From: Actinomycetota bacterium
GTDB taxonomy: Bacteria > Acidobacteriota > Blastocatellia > Chloracidobacteriales > Chloracidobacteriaceae
Length of the DNA stretch: 6,254 nt
NCBI GenBank assembly: GCA_013298335.1
Contig: JAAFHI010000220.1
Location: forward strand, 1-6,254
Direction: 5' to 3'
Position numbers and translations under genes: made by a program. This document shows, piece after piece, positions 1-4,698 of the stretch. The notes beneath the pieces are model-generated. The model did no database searches. It was not told where the DNA came from and worked only from the letters and a program-made list of their open reading frames with translations. Position 1 is the first letter of the stretch. Every line of letters starts with the position of its first letter.

Positions 1-537
1 TCGGTTTGACCATCGGAATTTTCCCGAATTCGGTCTTGAAAAACGGATTGAGTGCATTCGGCGCGGGAATACAAATCGCAAGGGCAATCCTTTCGCGTCA
101 GTGTCCGGTGCGTTCGGCGGTGACCGGGGTTCGACCAGAACGAGATTCACCACGCGCCTGACGTTTTCGGACCGCGCCGCGGTTGTCTCGGCGTGCGTCC
201 GGTCGGTAAGGGTGCGGACCGTCCCCGACAGGGTGACGATGCCCCCGTGGCTTTCGACGTCGAAGTCAAACGCCCGCGTTTTCGGATTGGCAGCCAGTTC
301 CTGGACGACGTTGGCGGAAATCGCGGAATCATCCACGGTGGAGGTCAGCCAGACCTCGATGAGCAGCGTCGCCGCGCCGACCAGGCAGAGCCCGATCTGA
401 AGAATTTTCGGGTCGGCATGGTCGATCAGGGTGGTTTTGACGGTTTCCGCCAGGGCGGCATCTCCGGCCCACGGAAGCAGGATGGCGGCGAAAAGAAAAA
501 CGGAAACGGTGATGAGCAATCGGCCCGATTTCTTCAT
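1..537 (-). CDS. BON-domain exported or membrane-anchored protein, 3' end outside window
   Basis: The frame opens at ATG 535-537 and has no stop down to base 1, so at least 179 residues are present and the C-terminus is missing. An AAGGGGGGAT ribosome site lies about 7 bases before the ATG. Residues 1-24 form a basic-then-hydrophobic leader (MKKSGRLLITVSVFLFAAIL), either a signal peptide or an anchor. A second hydrophobic stretch covers about 45-66. Residues 69-137 match a BON domain: the opening helix DDSAISANVVQELAANP, then FDFDVESHGGIVTLSGTV, then a helix with RTHAETTA and VRRVVN. BON domains (as in OsmY) are thought to bind membranes or phospholipid and occur in periplasmic stress proteins. 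The start is 30 bases after the stop of the upstream PA2169-family gene, so the two are probably co-transcribed from that gene's sigma-54 promoter. The residues after 137 are proline- and arginine-rich with no recognisable fold. The family call is firm, the exact role unknown. Confidence 0.85.
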   Translation of the reverse strand, partial: MKKSGRLLITVSVFLFAAILLPWAGDAALAETVKTTLIDHADPKILQIGLCLVGAATLLIEVWLTSTVDDSAISANVVQELAANPKTRAFDFDVESHGGIVTLSGTVRTLTDRTHAETTAARSENVRRVVNLVLVEPRSPPNAPDTDAKGLPLRFVFPRRMHSIRFSRPNSGKFRWSNR

Positions 538-567
538 GCGCGTATCCCCCCTTGATTTCCGATGCCA

Positions 568-1041
568 TCAGGCGGCTTCGTTCTGTCCCGTCGGTTCGGA
601 AACGACGATTTTCAGGTTTCGAACCCGGTCGTGCCCTTCGCGGATGTGGTCGAACTGCGTGCGAACAACCAGGGTAATGTCGGGCGGAAGCCCTTTTTCG
701 AGCGCGTTGCGAAATGTCGAAACCGCGATGTCCTCGGCGAAGATGCATTCCTTGAGAACGTTCTGTTCGTTCTTGCCGATGACCGCTTCCTTGATGTTGA
801 CCCACCCGCGCCGGAACGCCGCCGACGCGCTCCCGCCGGTTTCGGGGGTGCCGCCAATCTGGTGGACCAGATTCTGAAGATCTCCGGCAAAAAGGGACCG
901 CTGTTTCGAGTAATCAAGAAAAGCCTGGCGAATGGTGGGGTTGCTGATGCCGTCGGCGGCGGTCCAGAACCCTTCCTGGCCGTCCTTGCAGGTTTCGATG
1001 AGTCCGTTGAGCGTCTGGATGACTTCGTTTTTGGTCAGCAT
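568..1041 (-). CDS. PA2169-family (DUF2383) four-helix-bundle protein, copy A
   Basis: This is a 157-residue cytoplasmic protein with no signal peptide. The N-terminus carries the family signature LNGLIETCKDG (residues 11-21) followed by EGF and TAADGI. Later come IGGTPETGGS (62-71), RRGWVNIK (77-84), KECIFAED (97-104) and REGHDRVRNLK (134-144). The family has a ferritin-like helical bundle and is often found with stress genes; its biochemical role is not established. The start at 1041 is chosen because AGGAG lies 8 bases upstream, because the similarity to copy B at 3939-4400 begins exactly at this methionine, and because longer starts would lie close to or upstream of the predicted sigma-54 transcription start near 1095. 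By hand count about 86 of the first 150 residues are identical to copy B without gaps. Position 77 is Arg where copy B has His (HRGW). The gene ends 30 bases before the BON gene. Confidence 0.92.
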   Translation of the reverse strand: MLTKNEVIQTLNGLIETCKDGQEGFWTAADGISNPTIRQAFLDYSKQRSLFAGDLQNLVHQIGGTPETGGSASAAFRRGWVNIKEAVIGKNEQNVLKECIFAEDIAVSTFRNALEKGLPPDITLVVRTQFDHIREGHDRVRNLKIVVSEPTGQNEAA

Positions 1042-1106
1042 GTCGTGATCTCCTGGAACTGGTGCGTTGGGTTTGAAAATCGGGTTGGTGTCGTCACTCA
1101 TGGAGA

Positions 1107-1121
1107 GCAACTTGCGTACCA
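1107..1121 (-). promoter_or_regulatory. Sigma-54 (-24/-12) promoter of PA2169-family copy A
   Basis: Read on the minus strand the element is TGGTACGCAAGTTGC, followed by T. It matches the sigma-54 consensus TGGCACG-N4-TTGCW except for T in place of C at the fourth base, and has the invariant GG and GC at the correct spacing. The -12 base is 1107, so transcription should start near 1095 and give a leader of about 54 bases before the ATG at 1041. The same element at the same distance precedes copy B. Confidence 0.8.
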
Positions 1122-1137
1122 TCGGCAAAAGCGGAGA

Positions 1138-1157
1138 TTCCCGTGATTTCGCGGGAA
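1138..1157 (-). repeat. Small inverted repeat between enhancer and promoter
   Basis: TTCCCG at 1138-1143 pairs with CGGGAA at 1152-1157 across an 8-base spacer. It lies about 17 to 36 bases upstream of the -24 element of copy A. The adjacent run of five A (1156-1160) is on the wrong side to make a minus-strand terminator. It may be a protein-binding site or chance. Confidence 0.3.
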
Positions 1158-1180
1158 AAATGAGCCGATTTTGAGGAAGT

Positions 1181-1193
1181 GAACCTCGGGTTC
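1181..1193 (-). repeat. Small inverted repeat GAACC-TCG-GGTTC
   Basis: A perfect 5-base inverted repeat with a 3-base spacer lies between the candidate enhancer and the sigma-54 promoter of copy A. No equivalent was found at the same position upstream of copy B. Function unknown and chance is possible. Confidence 0.25.
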
Positions 1194-1214
1194 CGGACAG
1201 TTGGCGTGCGAAAG

Positions 1215-1232
1215 TCGTACGGCGTTCCGTAC
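1215..1232 (-). promoter_or_regulatory. Candidate enhancer (upstream activating sequence) for copy A
   Basis: The perfect inverted repeat GTACGG-CGTT-CCGTAC covers 1217-1232, and the plus-strand motif TCGTACG covers 1215-1221. The motif starts exactly 108 bases from the -12 base, at about -120 to -137 from the predicted start. This is a usual place for the site of a sigma-54 enhancer-binding protein. An identical TCGTACG lies at exactly the same distance upstream of copy B. Because the repeat lies just downstream of the gene ending at 1259, it could alternatively be a terminator-like hairpin, but it has no U-tract. Confidence 0.55.
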
Positions 1233-1239
1233 TCAACGC

Positions 1240-1256
1240 ACCGCCGCCGGAGCGGT
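1240..1256 (-). terminator. Weak hairpin just after the stop of the unknown exported protein
   Basis: ACCGC at 1240-1244 and GCGGT at 1252-1256 form a 5-base GC-rich stem with a 7-base loop, three bases after the stop codon at 1259-1261. There is no U-tract, so it is at best a weak or Rho-associated 3' end. Confidence 0.25.
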
Positions 1257-1258
1257 TT

Positions 1259-2362
1259 TCAAACCGGTCGGCCAGGAATTTCGGCCTGCCGGGCCCGATA
1301 CCCGGCTTCGAGTTTGCGCTTGGTCTCAAGCATGTTTTTCCGGATGCCCTCGCGCAGTTCGCCGCCGATCAGGGTCCGTTTCAGGCCGACCATCCGGCCC
1401 CGCAGAACATCCGACCGGGATCGATTCAGATAGACGAGATATCCGGTTCGAACCGGCTCGAAAGGGTCGGCTTCCACGAAGACCAGCAGGCCGAGCGAGC
1501 CTTCGAAGTAATGGGAGGCGTAGAGCTGCTTGGTGGCGATGATGGCCCCGGAACGGCCGTCAATCCGCTTTTTCACCAGGAGAACCTGGGTCACCGAGAT
1601 GACGGTTTTTCGACTGATCCGTTCTTTCGACCAGTACAGAAACCCTTCTCCGTTTTGTGGTTTCAGTTTCGGAAAGGCTTTCAGCCAGGCACTCAACTCC
1701 GGGGCAAAGGGCAAAAACCGGTCCTGCTGGCTGAGGAGCGATTCGAATTCAACGCCGAGACTGAGCGGGTACGACTTGTCGCGGTAGACGCCGAGTCCCG
1801 AATTTCCTTCCGCCAGGTAGCGGGTGACCGAATCCAGCAGGATTTCCCGCATCAGCCGGTTGGCCTGCTGGCCGGAATCCGGTTTTTTCCAGTCGATCTC
1901 GGTTCGGAAGCGACGGATGGAATCACCGTCGAGTTTTACGCCGCAGTTTCCGATCCGGCCTTTCCGGAGGTCTTCGAGGTCTTCGGCGTCGAGCGTCAGT
2001 TCCTTCAGGTCGGCGATTGCGGGCGGGTCGCTGAACGTGCCGATCTTTTGCGTCAAGGAGGACTGTTTGAAGGTTTCAATGTCGCGAAACCGATCCAGAA
2101 AGTAGTCGGTTCCCACGTCCACCCGGACCGCGCCGAAACCGGCCACCTCGTTTCCGATGTTCACCGGAGGCAGATGCACCAGAACCGTTCCGGACCGGAT
2201 GGCGGCGAGTTCGGTTTCGGTGAGTGGGGACCGCGTGGAATTGCTCTTTGAAACCGCGTTGGTCTCAAAGCGGACCACCTGGGAAAAGCCGGGAGTAAAG
2301 AAAAGGGGAAAGAGGAGGACCAGCGAACCAACCACCCGAAACGCGAGACATCTTTTTGGCAT
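1259..2362 (-). CDS. Exported conserved protein of unknown function
   Basis: This is a 367-residue protein. The start at 2362 (MPKRC) is preferred because GGAG lies 9 bases upstream and the methionine directly precedes a signal peptide (basic MPKR, hydrophobic VVGSLVLLFPLFF, cleavage near GFS-Q, residue 27). In-frame ATGs at 2377 and 2437 lack a ribosome site. Visible blocks are an N-terminal segment with VLVHLPPV (60-67), a central segment GNCGVKLDGDSIRRFR (138-153) with a single Cys140, FLYWSKERISRKTVISVTQV (241-260), ATKQLYASHYFEGSLGL (276-292) and YLVYLNRSRSDVLRG (308-322), ending in a basic helical tail. I recall similar exported hypothetical proteins with the YWSKE, QLYASHYFE and YLNRSR blocks, but no function for them. 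It lies 102 bases after the OmpA-family gene on the same strand. A periplasmic location is inferred from the signal peptide. Confidence 0.85.
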   Translation of the reverse strand: MPKRCLAFRVVGSLVLLFPLFFTPGFSQVVRFETNAVSKSNSTRSPLTETELAAIRSGTVLVHLPPVNIGNEVAGFGAVRVDVGTDYFLDRFRDIETFKQSSLTQKIGTFSDPPAIADLKELTLDAEDLEDLRKGRIGNCGVKLDGDSIRRFRTEIDWKKPDSGQQANRLMREILLDSVTRYLAEGNSGLGVYRDKSYPLSLGVEFESLLSQQDRFLPFAPELSAWLKAFPKLKPQNGEGFLYWSKERISRKTVISVTQVLLVKKRIDGRSGAIIATKQLYASHYFEGSLGLLVFVEADPFEPVRTGYLVYLNRSRSDVLRGRMVGLKRTLIGGELREGIRKNMLETKRKLEAGYRARQAEIPGRPV

Positions 2363-2430
2363 ATTGTCGGACTCCATCCGAAGATTGTGGGACACTGACC
2401 GGAAAATTCGGACCCAGCCCTTCTCCTTAT

Positions 2431-2451
2431 GGAACATGTTCCGGTCCGGAA
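2431..2451. repeat. Two overlapping perfect palindromes upstream of the unknown exported protein
   Basis: GGAACATGTTCC (2431-2442) is a perfect 12-base palindrome. It shares its last bases with TTCCGG-T-CCGGAA (2439-2451), a perfect 13-base inverted repeat. They lie between the stop of the OmpA-family gene (2465) and the start of the next gene (2362). A double operator for a dimeric regulator is possible. The one-base spacer of the second repeat makes a good RNA hairpin unlikely. Confidence 0.4.
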
Positions 2452-2464
2452 AATCTCCGTGGCG

Positions 2465-3751
2465 TTACCGCGAAATGTCGGAATCCAGAAGGATGATTTC
2501 GATCCGGACGCCGGTCCCGGTGAGGTCACGCGCCGGCGTGGCATTGGGAACTGACTCGATTCCCGACGCGGCCCGGAACCGGTCGGTCGGAATCCCCGCC
2601 TGAATCAGGATGGCGCGGATGGTCTCGGCCCGGCTCAGGGAGGCGGTGTCGCGGGAAGTGCCCGTCCCGTTTGAATCCGCCGGGTCCGCGATGTCGAGTT
2701 GATAGCCGCCGACATGGGACTTCAGGCATTCGGCCAGCCGGACCAGTCTGCCGCGCGCCGCGGGGCCGAGGGTCTCGCGGGTGGCGTCGGGTTGAATGTC
2801 GGTCAGGGTGAGGACCACTCCGCCGGGGATGCGGCGCGTTTCGAAAATCCCGGAAACCGCCGTATACAGCCGGCTTCGGGCCGCGACGATGGATCCGTCG
2901 CCGCTCTTGTTGAAATCGGATTCGCGACCGGGCGGGATTGCGCGCTCCCGGCTGACCGTTCGCGCGGCCTCGGCGAACCGGATGGTGTCGAGGGCGATTT
3001 CGGAAAAGGTCGCGATTTTATCCGGATGGTGAATCCAGGTTTGCTCCAGCACGGTCAACTGCCGTTCCGCGCGTTGAAATTCGGCTTCGGCGTTCTGGCT
3101 GGCGCCGGCCCGGCGGGCGCGGAGGAGCGCGTTGCGAGCGCCGACGACCGGCAGCGGCGTAAAGAAATCAGCCGACAGACCGGTCGGGGAATTTTCCTCG
3201 GAATCGCATCGGTACTCGACACGGGTTTGGCGGATCCGACTCGCCGTCTCCTTGCGGAGCGCGATTTCCACGACGGTTGCCAGTCCCGGCGCCGTCACCA
3301 GGGCGTGGGGTTCGGCGGTGACGATCAGTCCAAGGTTTCGGAGGGGCGTCGAGGTGGCGAGTTCCGCTTTTTCCCCGTTTTTGAACATCAGTTGGCCGAG
3401 ATTGACGGCCTGCCCGTCGGCGCTGATGGCCCAGACGACAAACGTGGTGTACCAGACGCCGAGATTTTGCGGATTCCGCATTCCGTCGAGTTTGACCCGG
3501 ATTCGCGTCTGGCTGGTTTTGCATTCCAGTTCGGCCTGGCCCCGGCTGCGGGGACTCAAACCGGTCCCGACCAGATCGACCGTGGTTTTCGCGGCATCGG
3601 GGAAGTCCACCACCATCGCGACCCGCGATTCCGGCGTGTTTTCTTCCTGAAGGGGAGTGAAAACGGCGGCCCCGGCGGTGGAAGGCGCAAAAAGCGCCAG
3701 CCCAATCGCCAGCGTGAAGGACACCGGCACGCTGAAGTCGGTCTTTTTCAT
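2465..3751 (-). CDS. Exported OmpA-family protein with C-terminal peptidoglycan-binding-like domain
   Basis: This is a 428-residue protein. The start at 3751 has AAGGA about 8 bases upstream and a clear signal peptide (MKKTDFSVPV, hydrophobic SFTLAIGLALF, cleavage near AGA-A at residue 28). Residues 40-165 form a beta-rich domain with WYTTFVVWAISADGQAVNLG (100-119) and LGLIVTAEPHALV (140-152). This type of domain occurs ahead of OmpA domains in some diderm envelope proteins. Residues 201-275 look helical and charged (ARRAGASQNAEAEFQRAERQ). Residues 310-423 resemble an OmpA C-terminal domain: GVVLTLTDIQ, a helix with ARGRLVRLAECL, then DSNG and SRAETIRAILIQAGI, ending in RIEIILLD. The usual GHTD reads DPAD, but Asp359 and Arg374 are 15 residues apart, the same spacing as the diaminopimelate-binding Asp and Arg of Acinetobacter OmpA. 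The domain probably still anchors to peptidoglycan, though it is divergent. No sigma-54 promoter was found upstream. Confidence 0.85.
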   Translation of the reverse strand: MKKTDFSVPVSFTLAIGLALFAPSTAGAAVFTPLQEENTPESRVAMVVDFPDAAKTTVDLVGTGLSPRSRGQAELECKTSQTRIRVKLDGMRNPQNLGVWYTTFVVWAISADGQAVNLGQLMFKNGEKAELATSTPLRNLGLIVTAEPHALVTAPGLATVVEIALRKETASRIRQTRVEYRCDSEENSPTGLSADFFTPLPVVGARNALLRARRAGASQNAEAEFQRAERQLTVLEQTWIHHPDKIATFSEIALDTIRFAEAARTVSRERAIPPGRESDFNKSGDGSIVAARSRLYTAVSGIFETRRIPGGVVLTLTDIQPDATRETLGPAARGRLVRLAECLKSHVGGYQLDIADPADSNGTGTSRDTASLSRAETIRAILIQAGIPTDRFRAASGIESVPNATPARDLTGTGVRIEIILLDSDISR

Positions 3752-3867
3752 GGTGGAATCCTTTGCCGTGAGGAATGGGAAGCGGGTGGAATCGAATGAT
3801 GTCGGGTTGGCGGTGATGAACCTTTCGCGTTTCGGCTTCGGGGCCGATGAAACACCGGCCCGGGCGA

Positions 3868-3905
3868 CTTCGGGGCTGCACTTCGGGCTGCACTTTGGGG
3901 CTGCA
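3868..3905. repeat. Three tandem 12-13-base repeats in the leader of the OmpA-family gene
   Basis: On the plus strand CTTCGGGGCTGCA (3868-3880), CTTCGGGCTGCA (3881-3892) and CTTTGGGGCTGCA (3893-3905) follow each other without gaps. They lie between the stop of PA2169-family copy B (3939) and the OmpA-family start (3751), about 115 to 155 bases upstream of that ATG. They could be reiterated regulator sites or a slippage product. Confidence 0.55.
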
Positions 3906-3940
3906 AACCGTCAAAGGGGGTATGCCGTCTTCGGCGGTTT
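3905..3940 (-). terminator. Weak nested hairpin at the 3' end of PA2169-family copy B
   Basis: An inner stem GCCG-TCTT-CGGC (3924-3935) is enclosed by an outer pairing of AAACC (3905-3909) with GGTTT (3936-3940), overlapping the stop codon at 3939-3941. There is no U-tract, so termination is uncertain and read-through into the OmpA-family gene is possible. Confidence 0.2.
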
Positions 3941-4400
3941 ACGCGCTGGCCGGAATGGCCGTCACGATCTTGAGCGTCCGGACCTTGTCGCGGGATTCGC
4001 GAATCTGGTCGTACTGGGTCTTGACCACGGTCGCGACCGTCGCGGGGAGACCGGTTTCAACCGCGTCGCGGTAGTTGTTGACCGCCGATTCCTCGCCGAA
4101 GGCGCATTCTTCAAGGACTTTGTGTTCATCCTTGCCCGACACGGCGGCCTTGATGTTGATCCACCCGCGATGGAGCGACGCGGCGATGCTTCCGCTCGTT
4201 TCGGGCGTTCCGCCGAGTCCCTGAACCAGCGCCTGAAGTTCGGCGGAGAACGCCGAGCGCTGGGTCGCGTAGGCGAGGAACAGGTCCTGCATGGTTTTAT
4301 CCGTGATGCCTTCGGCGGCGGTTTGAAACCCGTCGTGGCCGTCCTTGCAGGTTTCGATGAGTCCGTTCAGCGTGGTGATGACTTCACTGGTGGTGGGCAT
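3939..4400 (-). CDS. PA2169-family (DUF2383) four-helix-bundle protein, copy B
   Basis: This is a 153-residue cytoplasmic protein. The sequence runs MPTTSEVITT, then the family signature LNGLIETCKDG (11-21), GLGGTPETSGS (61-71), HRGWINIK (77-84), LEECAFGEE (96-104) and RESRDKVRTLK (134-144). It aligns with copy A without gaps over 150 residues. The start at 4400 has AGGAG about 7 bases upstream. A longer TTG start at 4469 is excluded because it lies inside the -12 box of the predicted sigma-54 promoter and would not be transcribed. The His of HRGW (77) is kept, but position 137 is Arg where copy A has His, so the copies differ at both positions. A ferritin-like helical bundle is known for the family; the activity is not established. 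Expression from the sigma-54 promoter at 4466-4480 is inferred. Confidence 0.92.
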   Translation of the reverse strand: MPTTSEVITTLNGLIETCKDGHDGFQTAAEGITDKTMQDLFLAYATQRSAFSAELQALVQGLGGTPETSGSIAASLHRGWINIKAAVSGKDEHKVLEECAFGEESAVNNYRDAVETGLPATVATVVKTQYDQIRESRDKVRTLKIVTAIPASA

Positions 4401-4451
4401 ATCCGTTTCTCCTGATGTCGTGCGTGAAAGTTGGGGGCGACGTTGCGTCGT

Positions 4452-4480
4452 TGGCACAGTGAAGGGCAAACCGTGTGCCA
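4452..4480. repeat. Inverted repeat spanning the sigma-54 promoter and start site
   Basis: TGGCACA (4452-4458) and TGTGCCA (4474-4480) are perfect inverted copies across a 15-base spacer. One arm is the -24 element and the other covers the predicted transcription start near 4454. It may be coincidental or may mark a regulator site over the promoter. Confidence 0.35.
4466..4480 (-). promoter_or_regulatory. Sigma-54 (-24/-12) promoter of PA2169-family copy B
   Basis: Read on the minus strand the element is TGGCACACGGTTTGC. It has a full TGGCAC -24 box and TTGC -12 box at the canonical spacing. The -12 base is 4466, exactly 66 bases from the A of the ATG at 4400 (1107 to 1041 for copy A gives the same number). 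The predicted start is near 4454, giving a leader of about 54 bases. Confidence 0.82.
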
Positions 4481-4496
4481 GTCTCGGGAAACGGTA

Positions 4497-4514
4497 TTTT
4501 CAGGGGTTTTCAGG
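4497..4514. repeat. Direct repeat TTTTCAGG with 10-base period
   Basis: Two identical 8-base copies (4497-4504 and 4507-4514) are phased by one helical turn. They lie just upstream of the sigma-54 promoter of copy B, at about -43 to -60 from the predicted start. Phased T-tracts can bend DNA and so help an enhancer-bound activator loop to the polymerase. This role is inference. Confidence 0.4.
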
Positions 4515-4519
4515 CATTG

Positions 4520-4548
4520 CCCGGCTGGGCCGGGTGGGATTCCCCGGC
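4520..4548. repeat. Three mutually complementary CCCGGC/GCCGGG arms
   Basis: CCCGGC (4520-4525), GCCGGG (4529-4534) and CCCGGC (4543-4548) allow the middle arm to pair with either flank. They lie between the candidate enhancer and the promoter of copy B, so they are not in its predicted transcript. They could act as DNA, or in RNA reading through from the hydrolase gene. Confidence 0.3.
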
Positions 4549-4573
4549 TTTCGTACAACCGTGAAGTCGGAAA

Positions 4574-4589
4574 TCGTACGCCGCGTATG
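4574..4589 (-). promoter_or_regulatory. Candidate enhancer (upstream activating sequence) for copy B
   Basis: The plus-strand motif TCGTACG (4574-4580) opens an imperfect inverted repeat CGTACG-CCG-CGTATG (4575-4589). The motif begins exactly 108 bases from the -12 base at 4466, the same as for copy A. A further TCGTAC at 4551-4556 may be a second half-site. The plus-strand stretch 4591-4698, up to the hydrolase stop, holds only a short palindrome GTCCGGAC (4662-4669) and no gene. Confidence 0.5.
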
Positions 4590-4698
4590 ATTTGGGGACA
4601 GTCGGCAGGGGGAGGTGAACCCCGTCCGTCTGTCCGCCATCAGCGGGATTTTTTGAAGGGTGTCCGGACGTCAGGGAGGATTCTTTGAAATGTCCGGT

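Noticed and set aside
568..1329. A longer form of PA2169-family copy A starting at 1329.
   Set aside because: It would overlap the 3' end of the preceding gene and run through the promoter and enhancer region. The paralogue similarity begins at 1041.
2423..2428. A strong minus-strand Shine-Dalgarno AAGGAG in the gap before the unknown exported protein.
   Set aside because: No ATG, GTG or TTG follows at a useful distance, so no small gene is supported.
2699..3799. A 366-codon plus-strand open frame.
   Set aside because: It lies wholly over the minus-strand OmpA-family gene, is glycine- and arginine-rich with no domain, and is a shadow of high-GC codon use.
3847..3861. A GG-N10-GC arrangement upstream of the OmpA-family gene that might be a third sigma-54 site.
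   Set aside because: The boxes read CGGTGT and CGGC, too far from TGGCAC and TTGC to support.
4452..4467. A plus-strand TGGCAC followed by GGGC resembling an opposing sigma-54 promoter.
   Set aside because: The spacing between the GG and GC is one base too long, the -12 box is poor, and no plus-strand gene lies downstream.
3939..4469. A longer form of PA2169-family copy B starting at TTG 4469.
   Set aside because: The start would lie in the -12 box upstream of the predicted transcript, has no ribosome site, and the extension has no counterpart in copy A.
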